Assembly: GCF_005116445.1 (NCBI RefSeq)
Contig: NZ_SWBQ01000001.1
Location: forward strand, 1 to 64,000
Source: Pedobacter frigoris
GTDB lineage: Bacteria; Bacteroidota; Bacteroidia; Sphingobacteriales; Sphingobacteriaceae
DNA length: 64,000 nucleotides
Reading direction: 5' to 3'
Positions 42,846 to 52,630 of the stretch are shown piece after piece. Under the pieces are notes generated by a model. The model ran no database searches. It worked only from the letters and a program-made list of their open reading frames with translations, and was not told the origin of the DNA. Within the stretch, counting starts at the first letter, position 1; every line of letters starts with the position of its first letter. A program made the translations under genes and the position numbers.

Positions 42846-43646
42846 ATGAAACCACTAATATTAATAGCGCTTCTGGTAAGTGGACTTACCTTAGCCATGG
42901 TACACACTACATCTGCACAGCAGGATTCTACAAAAAAAGCTAAACAATTTGAGGTAGGAGAAGGTATCGGTATTAATATCGGGAAGGTATATAGAGATTC
43001 CACGGGAAAGGTCATTTCTAAAGGCCGGTTTGTGGGAGGAATTACTTTTACACGTATGGATCTTGGCTTTAGCAGGTTAGTGGATAATGGTAGCTTTACT
43101 TTATCTCCTGAGAATGAATTTTTGGATTATAAAGGGGGAAAAACAAGCACTTTTTCTTTTGATATCCTTCAAATGGGCTATCGTTTTAATGAGCATTTTA
43201 AAATTTATGTAGCGGGTGGTTTTGACTGGACGCATATCAGATTACGCAAAGACATCACGATCCAAAGAGATCAGCAGCAACTTACTTATGTACAGGATGA
43301 CATTCATTATTCTAAAAACCGTTTCTCAAGCAGCTATGTGCATATTCCCCTGAACTTTGAATTGAGAACGAAAGAAAATGATAATGGCAACAGGTTTTAT
43401 TTTGTAATTGGGCCGGAAGTAGGGTTTCTTTTAAACGGAAAAGTAAAACAGGTGAGCGAGGAAAAAGGGAAACAGAAATTCAAAGATGATTATCGTTTTC
43501 AGGCCTTTAGATACGGAGGAACCGTAAGGTTTGGCTACAATGGTCTGGGACTGTTTGCAAAAGTTTATGCAAATGACATGTTTGCCAGCGCTCCTCAAAA
43601 AGGGCTGACCAATATGTCATTCGGAGTAACCTTTGGATTGAATTAA
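42846..43646 (+). CDS. Outer membrane beta-barrel protein, PorT-like
   Basis: 266 residues; signal peptide MKPLILIALLVSGLTLAMVHTTSAQ. The mature part is alternating strands (GGITFTRMDLGFSRL; FDILQMGYRFNEHFKIYVAG; RFYFVIGPEVGFLL; MSFGVTFGLN at the end) typical of an eight-stranded barrel of the OMP_b-brl/PorT type. It ends the ECF trio, 5 bp after the putative anti-sigma gene, and is followed by a terminator. Confidence 0.75.
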   Translation: MKPLILIALLVSGLTLAMVHTTSAQQDSTKKAKQFEVGEGIGINIGKVYRDSTGKVISKGRFVGGITFTRMDLGFSRLVDNGSFTLSPENEFLDYKGGKTSTFSFDILQMGYRFNEHFKIYVAGGFDWTHIRLRKDITIQRDQQQLTYVQDDIHYSKNRFSSSYVHIPLNFELRTKENDNGNRFYFVIGPEVGFLLNGKVKQVSEEKGKQKFKDDYRFQAFRYGGTVRFGYNGLGLFAKVYANDMFASAPQKGLTNMSFGVTFGLN

Positions 43647-43673
43647 TAAACACACATACACACAAATAAACCG

Positions 43674-43703
43674 ATCCCGTGGCATTTGCTACGGGATTTT
43701 TTT
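43674..43703 (+). terminator. Rho-independent terminator after the ECF trio
   Basis: ATCCCGT (43674-43680) pairs with ACGGGAT (43691-43697) over a 10-nt loop, followed by seven T. Confidence 0.85.
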
Positions 43704-43728
43704 ATGGAATTAATTTTATCTTTACGAT

Positions 43729-44721
43729 GTGGAAGAACAGATCATCAGCGTTAGAAACCTCAGTAAGCAATATCAAACGGAACAGGCTTCCGGCATTCAG
43801 AATATTAGTTTTGAGATAAAAAAAGGCAGCATCGTCGCCATTATCGGAGAAAGCGGAAGTGGCAAATCAACACTTCTTAAATCTATTTATGGACTGCTTA
43901 AGGTAGATGATGGAGAGGTGCTTTACAATGGTAAACGCGTTCTGGGTCCGGATGAGCAATTGATTCCCGGACATAAGGAGATGAAAATGGTGACACAGGA
44001 TTTTTCATTGAATATTTATGCAAAGGTATATGACAATATAGCTTCTATGCTATCTAATACCAATGTGCAAACCAAGCATGAAAAAACAATGGAAATGATG
44101 CGCCATTTGCACATTGATCATTTGAAGGATAAGAAAATAGTTACTTTAAGCGGTGGTGAACAACAGAGAGTGGCCATAGCCAGGGCTTTGGTAAGTGATA
44201 TTTCTGTTTTATTACTTGACGAGCCTTTTAGTCAGGTAGATGCTTTATTGAAAAATCAACTGCGAGCAGACATAAAGAGAATTGCTGCAGATACAGGTGT
44301 AACTGTAATTATGGTTTCACACGATCCTGCAGATGGGTTGTTCTTGTCAGATGAATTGCTGATTATAAAGGATGGGAGGCTCCTGCAGCGCGGTAGTCCG
44401 TCACAAATCTACAATCATCCGGACCATATTTATACCGCACAGATATTGGGCAATGCAATTGTACTGCAGGCTGCAGAAGCTGAAAAGCTTGGGATTCAGA
44501 CTGATGCTGCGCAAGTGGTTTTTTATCCGGAATGGGTAGAGTTAAAGAGTTCATGGAACAGCAGACGTTTTGAGGTGAAAGATGTGTATTATAAAGGTTT
44601 TTATGAAGAATTGCTGTTAGAACGTAATGGTGTCGTCATCAGGGCAGTTCAATTGAACAGAGGTGAGCATAAAAAGAACGACCATGTTCAGGCAAATATC
44701 AGTCAATTTTTAACATTTTAG
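43729..44721 (+). CDS. ABC transporter ATP-binding protein with TOBE-like C-terminus
   Basis: 330 residues with a GTG start (an ATG two bases upstream is out of frame). Walker A GESGSGKST (40-48), signature LSGGEQQ (140-146), Walker B LLLDEP (161-166), and the switch His in VSHD. After ~235 a small beta domain resembles the regulatory TOBE part of CysA/PotA-type ATPases. No permease or binding protein is nearby, so the substrate is unknown. Confidence 0.85.
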   Translation: MEEQIISVRNLSKQYQTEQASGIQNISFEIKKGSIVAIIGESGSGKSTLLKSIYGLLKVDDGEVLYNGKRVLGPDEQLIPGHKEMKMVTQDFSLNIYAKVYDNIASMLSNTNVQTKHEKTMEMMRHLHIDHLKDKKIVTLSGGEQQRVAIARALVSDISVLLLDEPFSQVDALLKNQLRADIKRIAADTGVTVIMVSHDPADGLFLSDELLIIKDGRLLQRGSPSQIYNHPDHIYTAQILGNAIVLQAAEAEKLGIQTDAAQVVFYPEWVELKSSWNSRRFEVKDVYYKGFYEELLLERNGVVIRAVQLNRGEHKKNDHVQANISQFLTF

Positions 44722-44742
44722 TATCGTTTAAAATCAATTGCC

Positions 44743-45111
44743 ATGACAAATAAAGTTAGAAACGTAGAAGAATATATATCAGGTTTTCCTGAAGAGGTGA
44801 GGGAAATCCTTGAGCAGGTACGCGCTGCGATCCGTAAAGCCACTCCCGAAGCGGAAGAAACAATAGGTTATGCAATGCCTACCTATAAGTTGAACGGAAA
44901 TTTAATTCATTTCGCTGCTTACAAGAATCATATTGGATTATATCCTACTCCAAATGGTATTGAAGGATTTAAAGAAGAACTTTCTAAATATAAAGGAGCG
45001 AAGGGATCCGTACAATTCCCAATTGATAAGCCAATGCCTTTAGATCTGATCAGTCGGATTACTAAATTCAGAGTAGAAGAGAATTTAAAGTTACCAGTAA
45101 AGAAGAAATAA
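44743..45111 (+). CDS. DUF1801 family protein
   Basis: 122 residues. The DUF1801/YdhG-type core is clear: VEEYISGFPEEVREILEQVR, ATPEAEETIGYAMPTYKLNG, and GAKGSVQFPIDKPMPLDLI. The fold is frataxin-like and some relatives are called iron chaperones, but function is unproven. It is 22 bp after the ABC ATPase gene and ends at a bidirectional terminator. Confidence 0.8.
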   Translation: MTNKVRNVEEYISGFPEEVREILEQVRAAIRKATPEAEETIGYAMPTYKLNGNLIHFAAYKNHIGLYPTPNGIEGFKEELSKYKGAKGSVQFPIDKPMPLDLISRITKFRVEENLKLPVKKK

Positions 45112-45143
45112 AAAAGGCGGTGTTCGCAAATACCGCCTTTTTT
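45111..45143. terminator. Bidirectional terminator between convergent genes
   Basis: AAAAAGGCGGT pairs with ACCGCCTTTTT over a 10-nt loop, serving the plus-strand DUF1801 gene and the minus-strand lipoprotein gene. Confidence 0.85.
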
Positions 45144-45171
45144 CTAGGATTATAATTGAGTCCCTTTATAT

Positions 45172-45588
45172 TTATGGCTGAAATTGAGAAGGTATAATCA
45201 CAATCTTAGCTGTCATTACCTGAGTAGGTTTTGCAGGATTGAGGAATTGACTGTCTGCACTTTGGATATTAATGTCAATTCCACCATTGTACAATTCATA
45301 GCTGTAAGCATTACCATTCCAGGTAAAGGGAACTTGTATGTAACTGGTGCTAAGGGCAGGGTGACTTAAATAAACCAATACACCTTCGTCATCAAGTGTA
45401 ATCCCATCAATTTCTTTTACTGGTAATTCTGCAGTATGCATTTGTCCATTATTAGAAGTAATCCATGAACTGGGCTGTATTGTATAAATGTAAGTCCTGT
45501 TAGGCGTTTCCTGAATGATGGTGTCTTTTTTGCACGACACCAAGCCCAGCGTGGTGGTACAAAGGATTAAAAATAGGAGCTTTTTCAT
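45172..45588 (-). CDS. Small hypothetical lipoprotein
   Basis: 138 residues from the ATG at 45588, chosen because it starts a lipoprotein signal (MKKLLFLILCTTTLGLVSC, Cys19). The longer in-frame ORF to 45807 adds low-complexity sequence. The mature part is beta-rich (RTYIYTIQPSSWITSNNG; GVLVYLSHPALSTSYIQVPF). Not recognised. Divergent from the glycosyltransferase gene; 193 bp lie between. Confidence 0.65.
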   Translation of the reverse strand: MKKLLFLILCTTTLGLVSCKKDTIIQETPNRTYIYTIQPSSWITSNNGQMHTAELPVKEIDGITLDDEGVLVYLSHPALSTSYIQVPFTWNGNAYSYELYNGGIDINIQSADSQFLNPAKPTQVMTAKIVIIPSQFQP

Positions 45589-45781
45589 GTGATTTGTGTG
45601 TTTTTGAAGATAGTTAAGCAAATCTGCTGCCATAATATTATTAACTATAGGTTTGTTGAATTTTGTAATTAAAATGTTATGTAAAATAATGATGCTTTGA
45701 CCTATGATAAATTTTGTGAAAATGGAGATATGCAGATAAATATTTCCGTATAATTGGATTGAAAATGTACTGCCGTTAGCA

Positions 45782-46939
45782 ATGAACATAAAAAGAAGTA
45801 TCACCAAAAGGTGGAATAGACTTTTGGGTAAGAAAGAAAAAAAGGCTGTTGTTAGTGGTATTATTAATTTTTATCAGACTAATTATCAGAAAAATGTGCT
45901 CATTTCTTACCTAACACTTCCATTTCAGGAATCAAATGATTTCAAGCATCAGAACTATCAGACTGCCCATATCGTTGCAGAAAGCTTTTCTAAACTTGGC
46001 TATAATGTGGATGTCTATAATTTCTCAGATACAAGCGAGATAGATTACAGTAAGTATTCAGTGGTGTTTGGCTTCGGCGATTGTTTTGAACGGTCATTTT
46101 ATGATCATAACAGGCAAATTCCAAGAATTCATTTCATTACAGGAGCGCATGATTACCTTCATAATGCCATGAGCTTAAAGTCGGTGCAGGATTTTTATGC
46201 ACTGTCTGGATTATGGCTTCCCGAAGACGGTCTTGTGCTACGAGGCAATACTTACTACGCTATGTTTGATGCAGATTTCGCAATCATCCTCGCCCATGGG
46301 GATGTATTGGAACATTTTAAATCGGAATTTAAAAACAGGACCTATTCTTTAAACAACAATATATTGAATGCTTTTTCCGGCTTCGAACGGAAAAGTGCAA
46401 TATCAAGGAATAAGAATTTTCTCTTTCTTTGCGGAGGCAGGGTCATCAATAAAGGGCTGCATGTCCTTCTTGAAGTTGCAAGGTCAAGAAAGGACCTGTG
46501 CTTTTTTATTATCATTCCTTATTTGGATGAATCACTAGAAAATCATTACAAGGATGTTTTAGATGACAATGACCACGTAATTCTACTGAAGAATATTGCT
46601 ATGAATTCTGAAGCGATGAGAAATGCTGTTGCTTCTTGCAGCTATTCCATTACTCCGAGTTATGTTGACGGTTTGCCGGGCGGAACTATTGAGCCGATGT
46701 CTGCCGGTCTCGTGCCTATAGTGAGTAAATATTGTGGCTTTCCGCACAAAGATTTTATCTTCGAAATGGAAGATTTATCAGCATCAGGACTAAACGATGC
46801 TATAGAGAAAGTACTGGCAATGGATGATCAGCAATATGTTGATTGTAGTAACGCAGTGAAAGATTATGCCTGCGAACAATTTGCTTCGGATAATGTGAAG
46901 AAGGAACTCCTCCGGATCTTAAAGGAAGAACACTTGTAA
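45782..46939 (+). CDS. Glycosyltransferase, GT4-like
   Basis: 385 residues. The C-terminal Rossmann half has FLFLCGGRVINKGLHVLLEV and ITPSYVDGLPGGTIEPMSAG, matching the GT-B/GT4 donor-binding motif with the conserved Glu before PMSAG. The N-terminal half (IAHVAE...LGYNVDVYNF-like) fits an acceptor domain. It adds a sugar to an unknown acceptor. It stands alone and ends at a terminator shared with ilvA. Confidence 0.75.
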   Translation: MNIKRSITKRWNRLLGKKEKKAVVSGIINFYQTNYQKNVLISYLTLPFQESNDFKHQNYQTAHIVAESFSKLGYNVDVYNFSDTSEIDYSKYSVVFGFGDCFERSFYDHNRQIPRIHFITGAHDYLHNAMSLKSVQDFYALSGLWLPEDGLVLRGNTYYAMFDADFAIILAHGDVLEHFKSEFKNRTYSLNNNILNAFSGFERKSAISRNKNFLFLCGGRVINKGLHVLLEVARSRKDLCFFIIIPYLDESLENHYKDVLDDNDHVILLKNIAMNSEAMRNAVASCSYSITPSYVDGLPGGTIEPMSAGLVPIVSKYCGFPHKDFIFEMEDLSASGLNDAIEKVLAMDDQQYVDCSNAVKDYACEQFASDNVKKELLRILKEEHL

Positions 46940-46941
46940 AC

Positions 46942-46970
46942 AAAAAAGGCAGCCTATAGGCTGCCTTTTT
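46942..46970. terminator. Bidirectional terminator between glycosyltransferase and ilvA
   Basis: GGCAGCC (46948-46954) and GGCTGCC (46959-46965) flank TATA, with six A before and five T after the stem. It closes the whole ilv-leu operon. Confidence 0.9.
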
Positions 46971-46987
46971 AATATCAAAATACATCG

Positions 46988-48238
46988 TTAAACCAGATAC
47001 TCAAACAAGGTCTGGTCGTTGTTCAATTCTATGATCTCGAACTTAAACTCTTTCATTCTGGCAACCAAAGATTCGTAATCCGCACGGTTGGCCAACTCAA
47101 TGCCTACAAGGGCCGGACCATTTTCACGGTTCGTTTTCTTGATGAACTCAAACCTGGTAATGTCGTCATGTGGGCCAAGCACGTTATTAACGAACAGTTT
47201 CAATGCGCCTGGTCTTTGAGGGAAGCGTACAATGAAGTAATGCTTCAACCCTTCAAAGAGCAAAGATTTCTCTTTGATTTCCTGCATGCGCTCAATGTCG
47301 TTATTCCCGCCACTTACAATGCAGACTACATTTTTACCTTTTATCTCGTCTTTGATCTGATCCAGTGAAGCGACAGCCAAGGCACCGGCAGGTTCCACTA
47401 CAATGGCATCTTCGTTATACAGTTTTAAAATTGTAGTGCAGATTTTTCCTTCAGGTATTAACAGCATCTGATCAAGCAGTTCAGTACAATACTGATAAGT
47501 AAGGCTCCCTACTTTTTTCACTGCTGCACCGTCTACAAAACGATCTATCTCTTCCAGCAATATTGGCGAGCCGTTTTCCAGGGCAAGTTTCATGGAAGGG
47601 GCGCCTTCTGGTTCTACTCCGATAAGTTGTATTGCTGGTTTTAATCCTCTTAAGTAGCTGCCTACACCTGATGCTAATCCACCACCACCAATAGGCATCA
47701 CTACGACATCTATCTCAGGAAGGTCCTCAAAGATCTCTACACCTACAGTTCCTTGTCCTTCTATAACTTTTTCATTGTCAAAAGGAGGGATGAAAGTCAT
47801 CTGATGTTCGGCTGTATAAGCGATTGCCTCTCTTAAACAGTCATCAAACGTGTCGCCTACCAAAACAATCTCAATATGAGATCCGCCAAACATTTCTGTT
47901 TGTTTTACTTTTTGTTTGGGCGTAATTTCAGGCATAAAAATTACGCCTTTAATGTTCAGCTTTTTACATGAATGGGCTACTCCCTGAGCATGGTTACCTG
48001 CACTTGCACATACCACACCTTTTGCTACCTGTTCCGGTTGCAACGTGCTGATCATGTTATAAGCGCCTCTTAATTTATAAGAGCGCACCAACTGTAAGTC
48101 TTCTCTTTTCAGGTAAATATTTGCATCATATTTTTCAGAAAGTCCCGCATTATACTCTAAAGGTGTACGTTTTACCGTCCCTTTCAATCGCTCTGCCGCT
48201 GCAACAAAATCTAACTCCACTTCTTTTTCTGTATTCAT
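46988..48238 (-). CDS. ilvA: Threonine dehydratase (deaminase), biosynthetic
   Basis: 416 residues. It makes 2-oxobutanoate from threonine for isoleucine. The PLP lysine is Lys55 in RSYKLRGAY; SAGNHAQGVA and the glycine-rich PIGGGGLASGV bind the cofactor. The last ~85 residues form one ACT-like regulatory domain (KHYFIVRFPQRPGALKLFV), shorter than the two-domain E. coli form. It is the last gene of the operon, 11 bp after leuA. Confidence 0.93.
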   Translation of the reverse strand: MNTEKEVELDFVAAAERLKGTVKRTPLEYNAGLSEKYDANIYLKREDLQLVRSYKLRGAYNMISTLQPEQVAKGVVCASAGNHAQGVAHSCKKLNIKGVIFMPEITPKQKVKQTEMFGGSHIEIVLVGDTFDDCLREAIAYTAEHQMTFIPPFDNEKVIEGQGTVGVEIFEDLPEIDVVVMPIGGGGLASGVGSYLRGLKPAIQLIGVEPEGAPSMKLALENGSPILLEEIDRFVDGAAVKKVGSLTYQYCTELLDQMLLIPEGKICTTILKLYNEDAIVVEPAGALAVASLDQIKDEIKGKNVVCIVSGGNNDIERMQEIKEKSLLFEGLKHYFIVRFPQRPGALKLFVNNVLGPHDDITRFEFIKKTNRENGPALVGIELANRADYESLVARMKEFKFEIIELNNDQTLFEYLV

Positions 48239-48249
48239 GTTTATTAAAT

Positions 48250-49422
48250 TTATTGTACCTGAGCTTTCAGAACTTCATTGGCCAAAAACAACACGTCTTC
48301 ATCGTTGATGCGTCCTTTTTCGTCAGCAAGTATTAAGAAACGTTCATAAACCAGGTCTAAATTTGCTTTGTCCAACTCATGACCTAATCTCTCCAAGTGA
48401 TGTTTTAGGGCGTGACGGCCACTTCTTGCAGTCAAAACAATATCTGCAGAACCTACACCAACATCTTCGGGTTTTATGATCTCATAATTTTCCCTGTGCT
48501 TCAAGAAACCATCCTGATGGATACCAGAGCTATGGGCAAATGCATTCTGTCCTACAATAGCTTTATTAGGCTGTACAGGCATGCGCATCATACTGCTCAC
48601 CATATCACTGATCTGTCTGAAATGTTTGCTGTTGATATTGGTATGCAAGTTCAGGTCGTGGTGTGTTTTTAAGATCATTGTTACCTCTTCCAAAGCAGTA
48701 TTTCCTGCACGCTCTCCAATCCCATTGATGGTACATTCCACCTGGCGGGCACCGTTGATGATACCAGACAAGCTATTCGCTGTAGCCAGACCAAGGTCAT
48801 TGTGGCAATGCACAGAAATGATCGCCTGGTCAATGTTCTTTACATTTTCTTTCAGGAAACGGATCTTTGAACCATATAATTCAGGTAAGCAATAACCATT
48901 AGTGTCAGGAATGTTCACTACGGTAGCACCTGCAGCAATCACAGCTTCAACCATTTGAGCAAGAAATACATTGTCTGCACGGCCTGCATCTTCAGCATAA
49001 AACTCAATGTCTTCTACGAATTGCTTTGCATATTTAACAGCCTCAACTGCACGCGCTAAAATATCTTCTCTTGTGCTGTTGAATTTATATTTGATGTGCA
49101 TGTCGGAAGAACCGATACCTGTATGGATACGCGGGCGTTTTGCAAATTTAAGCGCGGCTACTGCAGCGTCAATATCACCTTTATTGGCACGTGTCAACGC
49201 ACAGATCACAGGCTCTGATACAGCTTTCGATAGCTCTACTACACTCTGGAAATCGCCCGGACTTGAAATAGGGAATCCTGCTTCAATCACGTCAACCCCC
49301 AGTGCTTCCAACGCTTTTGCAATTTCTACTTTTTCTGGCGTAGCCAATTGGCACCCAGGCACTTGTTCACCATCACGTAAGGTGGTGTCGAATATATAGA
49401 CTCTATTTGGATCGTGTAACAT
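48250..49422 (-). CDS. leuA: 2-isopropylmalate synthase, short form
   Basis: 390 residues, against ~510-570 for full-length LeuA. The HMGL-like barrel is complete: [14 protein letters not shown], the [12 protein letters not shown] metal site, and [15 protein letters not shown]. It stops after the linker region ([17 protein letters not shown]), so the C-terminal leucine-binding dimer domain is absent and leucine feedback is not expected. Homocitrate-synthase-like activity is an alternative, but the leuBCD neighbours favour isopropylmalate synthase. Confidence 0.88.
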   Translation of the reverse strand: MLHDPNRVYIFDTTLRDGEQVPGCQLATPEKVEIAKALEALGVDVIEAGFPISSPGDFQSVVELSKAVSEPVICALTRANKGDIDAAVAALKFAKRPRIHTGIGSSDMHIKYKFNSTREDILARAVEAVKYAKQFVEDIEFYAEDAGRADNVFLAQMVEAVIAAGATVVNIPDTNGYCLPELYGSKIRFLKENVKNIDQAIISVHCHNDLGLATANSLSGIINGARQVECTINGIGERAGNTALEEVTMILKTHHDLNLHTNINSKHFRQISDMVSSMMRMPVQPNKAIVGQNAFAHSSGIHQDGFLKHRENYEIIKPEDVGVGSADIVLTARSGRHALKHHLERLGHELDKANLDLVYERFLILADEKGRINDEDVLFLANEVLKAQVQ

Positions 49423-49433
49423 AATTCAGGGGT

Positions 49434-50525
49434 TTAGTTGGTGTAAGCTGTTTGTGCGATAAATTTTAATACAAGTTTGCCCATTTCTTTGGTGCCCAAT
49501 ACATTATAAGGATTGGTTGTTCCATCGGCAATGTCATTGGTCCTGAAGCCTTCTTTAAGCGCTTTGTCGACTGCGGCGACAACTACTTTAGCTTCTTCTT
49601 TCAGTCCAAAACCTATTTCGAGCATCAGTGCTACCGAAAGAATAGATGCAAGTGGATTGGCAAGGTCTTTACCTGTAATGTCATGAGCAGAACCATGGAT
49701 CGGCTCAAAGAAACCTGTTCCATCACCTATTGAGGCTGAAGCCAGCATACCCATCGAACCTGCAATTTGAGAAGCTTCGTCAGTCAGGATATCACCAAAC
49801 AAATTGGCGGTAAGTACCACATCAAACTGCTTAGGATCTTTGATCAGCTGCATTGCTGCGTTGTCGATGAACATGTGCTCAGTTTTTACCTCAGGATATT
49901 CTTTCGAAATGGCTTGTACCGTTTCTCTCCAGAGTCTTGAGCTTTCCAATACATTGGCCTTATCTACAGAACATAGCCTTTTGTTGCGCTGCATGGCTGC
50001 TTCATAAGCTTTTCTGGCAATTCTTTCTACTTCGTAGCGGTGATAGATCATCAGGTCTGATGCCGTATTCCTGTCTTCAGAGCGAGTTTTTTCACCAAAG
50101 TAAACGTCTCCGGTCAATTCTCTGAAAAATAAGATGTCTGTACCTTTTAAGATGCTTGCCTTGATGCTTGAAGCATTCAATAATTCATCAAATAACAGGA
50201 TAGGGCGTAAGTTTGCATAGAGTCCAAGTTCTTTGCGGATCTTTAACAAACCTTGTTCAGGGCGTACTTTAAGAGAAGGATCATTGTCATACATAGCATG
50301 GCCTACAGCACCAAAAAGTATGGCATCACTTTTTTTCGCTTTTTCCAGTGTTTCATCGGGTAGGGGGTTGCCTGTTGCTTCAATAGCAGCATGACCCATC
50401 AGGGCTTCATCAAAAGTAAATTCATGACCAAAATCTTCAGCGATTTGCTCTAAAATTGCTTTACCCCATGTGGTAACTTCAGGTCCGATGCCATCGCCTG
50501 GTATAACTAGTATGTTCTTCTTCAT
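49434..50525 (-). CDS. leuB: 3-isopropylmalate dehydrogenase
   Basis: 363 residues from the ATG at 50525 (MKKNILVIPGDGIGPEV); the in-frame ATG at 50570 lies inside the upstream ABC gene. It oxidises and decarboxylates 3-isopropylmalate. Motifs: RELTGDVYFGEKT, the substrate/metal stretch FIDNAAMQLIKDPKQFDV, and EPIHGSAHDITGKDLANPLA. Eleven bp separate it from leuA. Confidence 0.94.
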   Translation of the reverse strand: MKKNILVIPGDGIGPEVTTWGKAILEQIAEDFGHEFTFDEALMGHAAIEATGNPLPDETLEKAKKSDAILFGAVGHAMYDNDPSLKVRPEQGLLKIRKELGLYANLRPILLFDELLNASSIKASILKGTDILFFRELTGDVYFGEKTRSEDRNTASDLMIYHRYEVERIARKAYEAAMQRNKRLCSVDKANVLESSRLWRETVQAISKEYPEVKTEHMFIDNAAMQLIKDPKQFDVVLTANLFGDILTDEASQIAGSMGMLASASIGDGTGFFEPIHGSAHDITGKDLANPLASILSVALMLEIGFGLKEEAKVVVAAVDKALKEGFRTNDIADGTTNPYNVLGTKEMGKLVLKFIAQTAYTN

Positions 50526-50544
50526 TGTACTATATGTTTTATGT

Positions 50545-52035
50545 TCAGACCGTTTCGAGGTTCTCCACACTCTTGACGACCTTTAATATGTTTTCTACGG
50601 TTTTTACTTCACCGTTTTCTAATAAAATTCTTTTCTCTATACAGGCTGGTAGCTGCGATTCAAAATGGCCGACATAAATAAGCGTTGTCCCATTTTTGCA
50701 CAAATCGTCTACCAGGTGGTTAAAATGTTTGGTTTGCCGCTGGTCTAATCCCTGGCAGGGCTCATCCAAAATCAGTAGCTGAGGATTTTTTATGATGGTC
50801 CTGGCCAGAAGTGAAAGCCTTTGTTTTCCTAACGGAAGGGTGTTCATTAATCTGTTCCTGTACTCATCCAAACCGAAATAACTGATCAGTTCGTTTGCCT
50901 GGGCAGTTTTGGTATAGCCAGGTTCACAAAATAATCCTGAGCTGTCATAAAATCCTGAAACAACACTTTCCCATACGGTCGCAGAGGCATCAAAATACCA
51001 GTGCAATTCAGGAGAGATCAGTCCTATGCGTTCCTTTATTTCCCAAATGCTCTCACCACTTCCTCTCTTGTTGCCAAATATGTAAAACTCGTTTGCATAC
51101 GCCTGGGGATGATCAGCGCAGATTAAACTCAATAAAGTTGATTTTCCAGAACCGTTAGGTCCCTGTAAAACCCACTTTTCACCAGCTTTTACTTCCCAGT
51201 TGATGTTCTTCAATACCTGTTTCTCGCCATAACTGATGTTCACATCAATCATTTTGATTACTGTCGGCGAAGCAGGTATAGGGGCTTCGTTCAGGAATGA
51301 AGGAACAGATTTTCCACTTGCTACAGGCACATCATGTGTTCTGTCAGTTTCAGCAATTTCATCAAGCTGACCATCTCTGATAGCTGCATAGCGGTTGATC
51401 ACTGACGGCAATTCATTGTCATTGCTGATCAGGATCAGTTGCATTCCATCTTCACAAAAAGATTCCAGTAGGGTATTCAGGTTTTGACGGGAAAGTGTAT
51501 CCAATCCATTGTAAGGCTGATCAAGTATTAGTAGTTGTGGTTTTAACCACAATGCTTTTATAATTTGCAGCTTTTTATGTTCTCCGCTTGACAATTCAAT
51601 AAGCGCAGAGTTTTTCAATGCAGAAAAACCCAATGCATTCATCAGAACTTCAACATTGCTGAACTCCAGCCCATGTTTTTTGCAGTAACTTTCCAGTTCG
51701 GCTTTTACAGTAGCCGTAGTAGGAGTAGCCTGACTGTTGTAACGCTGCTGATAATAGAAATTTGATTGTCCTTCTAGGTCTTTAAACTGGTACCAGTTTG
51801 CTACATAATGTACCAAAGCCGGCAGTTTGCTCTCAGGATTAAAGTTGGTTTCAATATTGCCATAGACATGTGAGATGCCGGCAATAGCTTTCGCCAGTGA
51901 AGTTTTGCCGCTTCCGCTTTTTCCACACAATAACCAATTCTCTCCGGGACGGACGACCCAGTTCAAATCCTTTAGTACCACATGGTGGTGATACTTCAGG
52001 TTAAGGTTTGTGATATGGACGACGGGGTTTGACAT
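50545..52035 (-). CDS. ModF-like tandem ABC ATPase within the leu operon
   Basis: 496 residues with two ABC domains and no membrane span, as in ModF/PhrA-type proteins. Domain 1: Walker A GKSGSGKT (38-45), signature LSSGE (148-152), Walker B LLILDQP, where Gln173 replaces the catalytic Glu and Asn205 sits at the H-loop position. Domain 2: Walker A GPNGSGKST (292-300), LPLGKQR, Walker B with Asp424-Glu425, H-loop GHFES intact. Only domain 2 should hydrolyse ATP well. Its ATG overlaps the leuD stop by one base and leuB follows. Its role in amino-acid synthesis is unknown. Confidence 0.85.
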   Translation of the reverse strand: MSNPVVHITNLNLKYHHHVVLKDLNWVVRPGENWLLCGKSGSGKTSLAKAIAGISHVYGNIETNFNPESKLPALVHYVANWYQFKDLEGQSNFYYQQRYNSQATPTTATVKAELESYCKKHGLEFSNVEVLMNALGFSALKNSALIELSSGEHKKLQIIKALWLKPQLLILDQPYNGLDTLSRQNLNTLLESFCEDGMQLILISNDNELPSVINRYAAIRDGQLDEIAETDRTHDVPVASGKSVPSFLNEAPIPASPTVIKMIDVNISYGEKQVLKNINWEVKAGEKWVLQGPNGSGKSTLLSLICADHPQAYANEFYIFGNKRGSGESIWEIKERIGLISPELHWYFDASATVWESVVSGFYDSSGLFCEPGYTKTAQANELISYFGLDEYRNRLMNTLPLGKQRLSLLARTIIKNPQLLILDEPCQGLDQRQTKHFNHLVDDLCKNGTTLIYVGHFESQLPACIEKRILLENGEVKTVENILKVVKSVENLETV

Positions 52036-52619
52036 TATCTTGCTTGTTCGAACGCTTCTATTGACTGTTTTTGGTTTAAAATGAAATCGATGTCATCATG
52101 GCCATTAATCAGGCATGATTTTTTATAAGCATTGATCTCAAAATCTGTTTTTTCTCCGGTGGCAACAATCGTTACCGTTTGGCTTTCCAGGTCAACGTCT
52201 AGCTGTGCATTGTTGTCCTGATCTACTGCTTTAAAAATAGCAGCAAGGAAATCCTCACTTACCTGGATAGGCAAAAGACCGTTGTTCAATGCATTTCCTT
52301 TGAAAATATCAGCAAAAAAACTGCTGATTACCACATCAAAACCGGCGTCTTGAATTGCCCAGGCTGCGTGTTCACGGCTGCTTCCGCAACCAAAGTTTTT
52401 ACCAGCAACCAATATTTGCCCCTTATAAGCAGGATCGTTCAATACGAAATCCACTTTAGGCGTATTGTCGCCATTGTAACGCCAGTCGCGGAACAGGTTT
52501 TCGCCAAAACCTTCACGGGTAGTAGCTTTTAGAAACCTCGCAGGTATGATCTGGTCGGTATCAATATTCTCTATATTTAAAGGCACAACTGCCGATGTTA
52601 ATCTTTCGAATTTTTTCAT
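52035..52619 (-). CDS. leuD: 3-isopropylmalate dehydratase small subunit
   Basis: 194 residues. Swivel domain of isopropylmalate isomerase: [14 protein letters not shown], the [17 protein letters not shown] loop, and NNGLLPIQ. With LeuC it isomerises 2- to 3-isopropylmalate. It lies 11 bp after leuC and overlaps the ABC gene by one base. Confidence 0.95.
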   Translation of the reverse strand: MKKFERLTSAVVPLNIENIDTDQIIPARFLKATTREGFGENLFRDWRYNGDNTPKVDFVLNDPAYKGQILVAGKNFGCGSSREHAAWAIQDAGFDVVISSFFADIFKGNALNNGLLPIQVSEDFLAAIFKAVDQDNNAQLDVDLESQTVTIVATGEKTDFEINAYKKSCLINGHDDIDFILNQKQSIEAFEQAR

Positions 52620-52630
52620 CTTCTTACTCT

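Noticed and set aside
45589..45807. N-terminal extension of the small lipoprotein ORF
   Set aside because: The extension is low-complexity, precedes a clean lipoprotein signal at 45588 and overlaps the start of the divergent glycosyltransferase.
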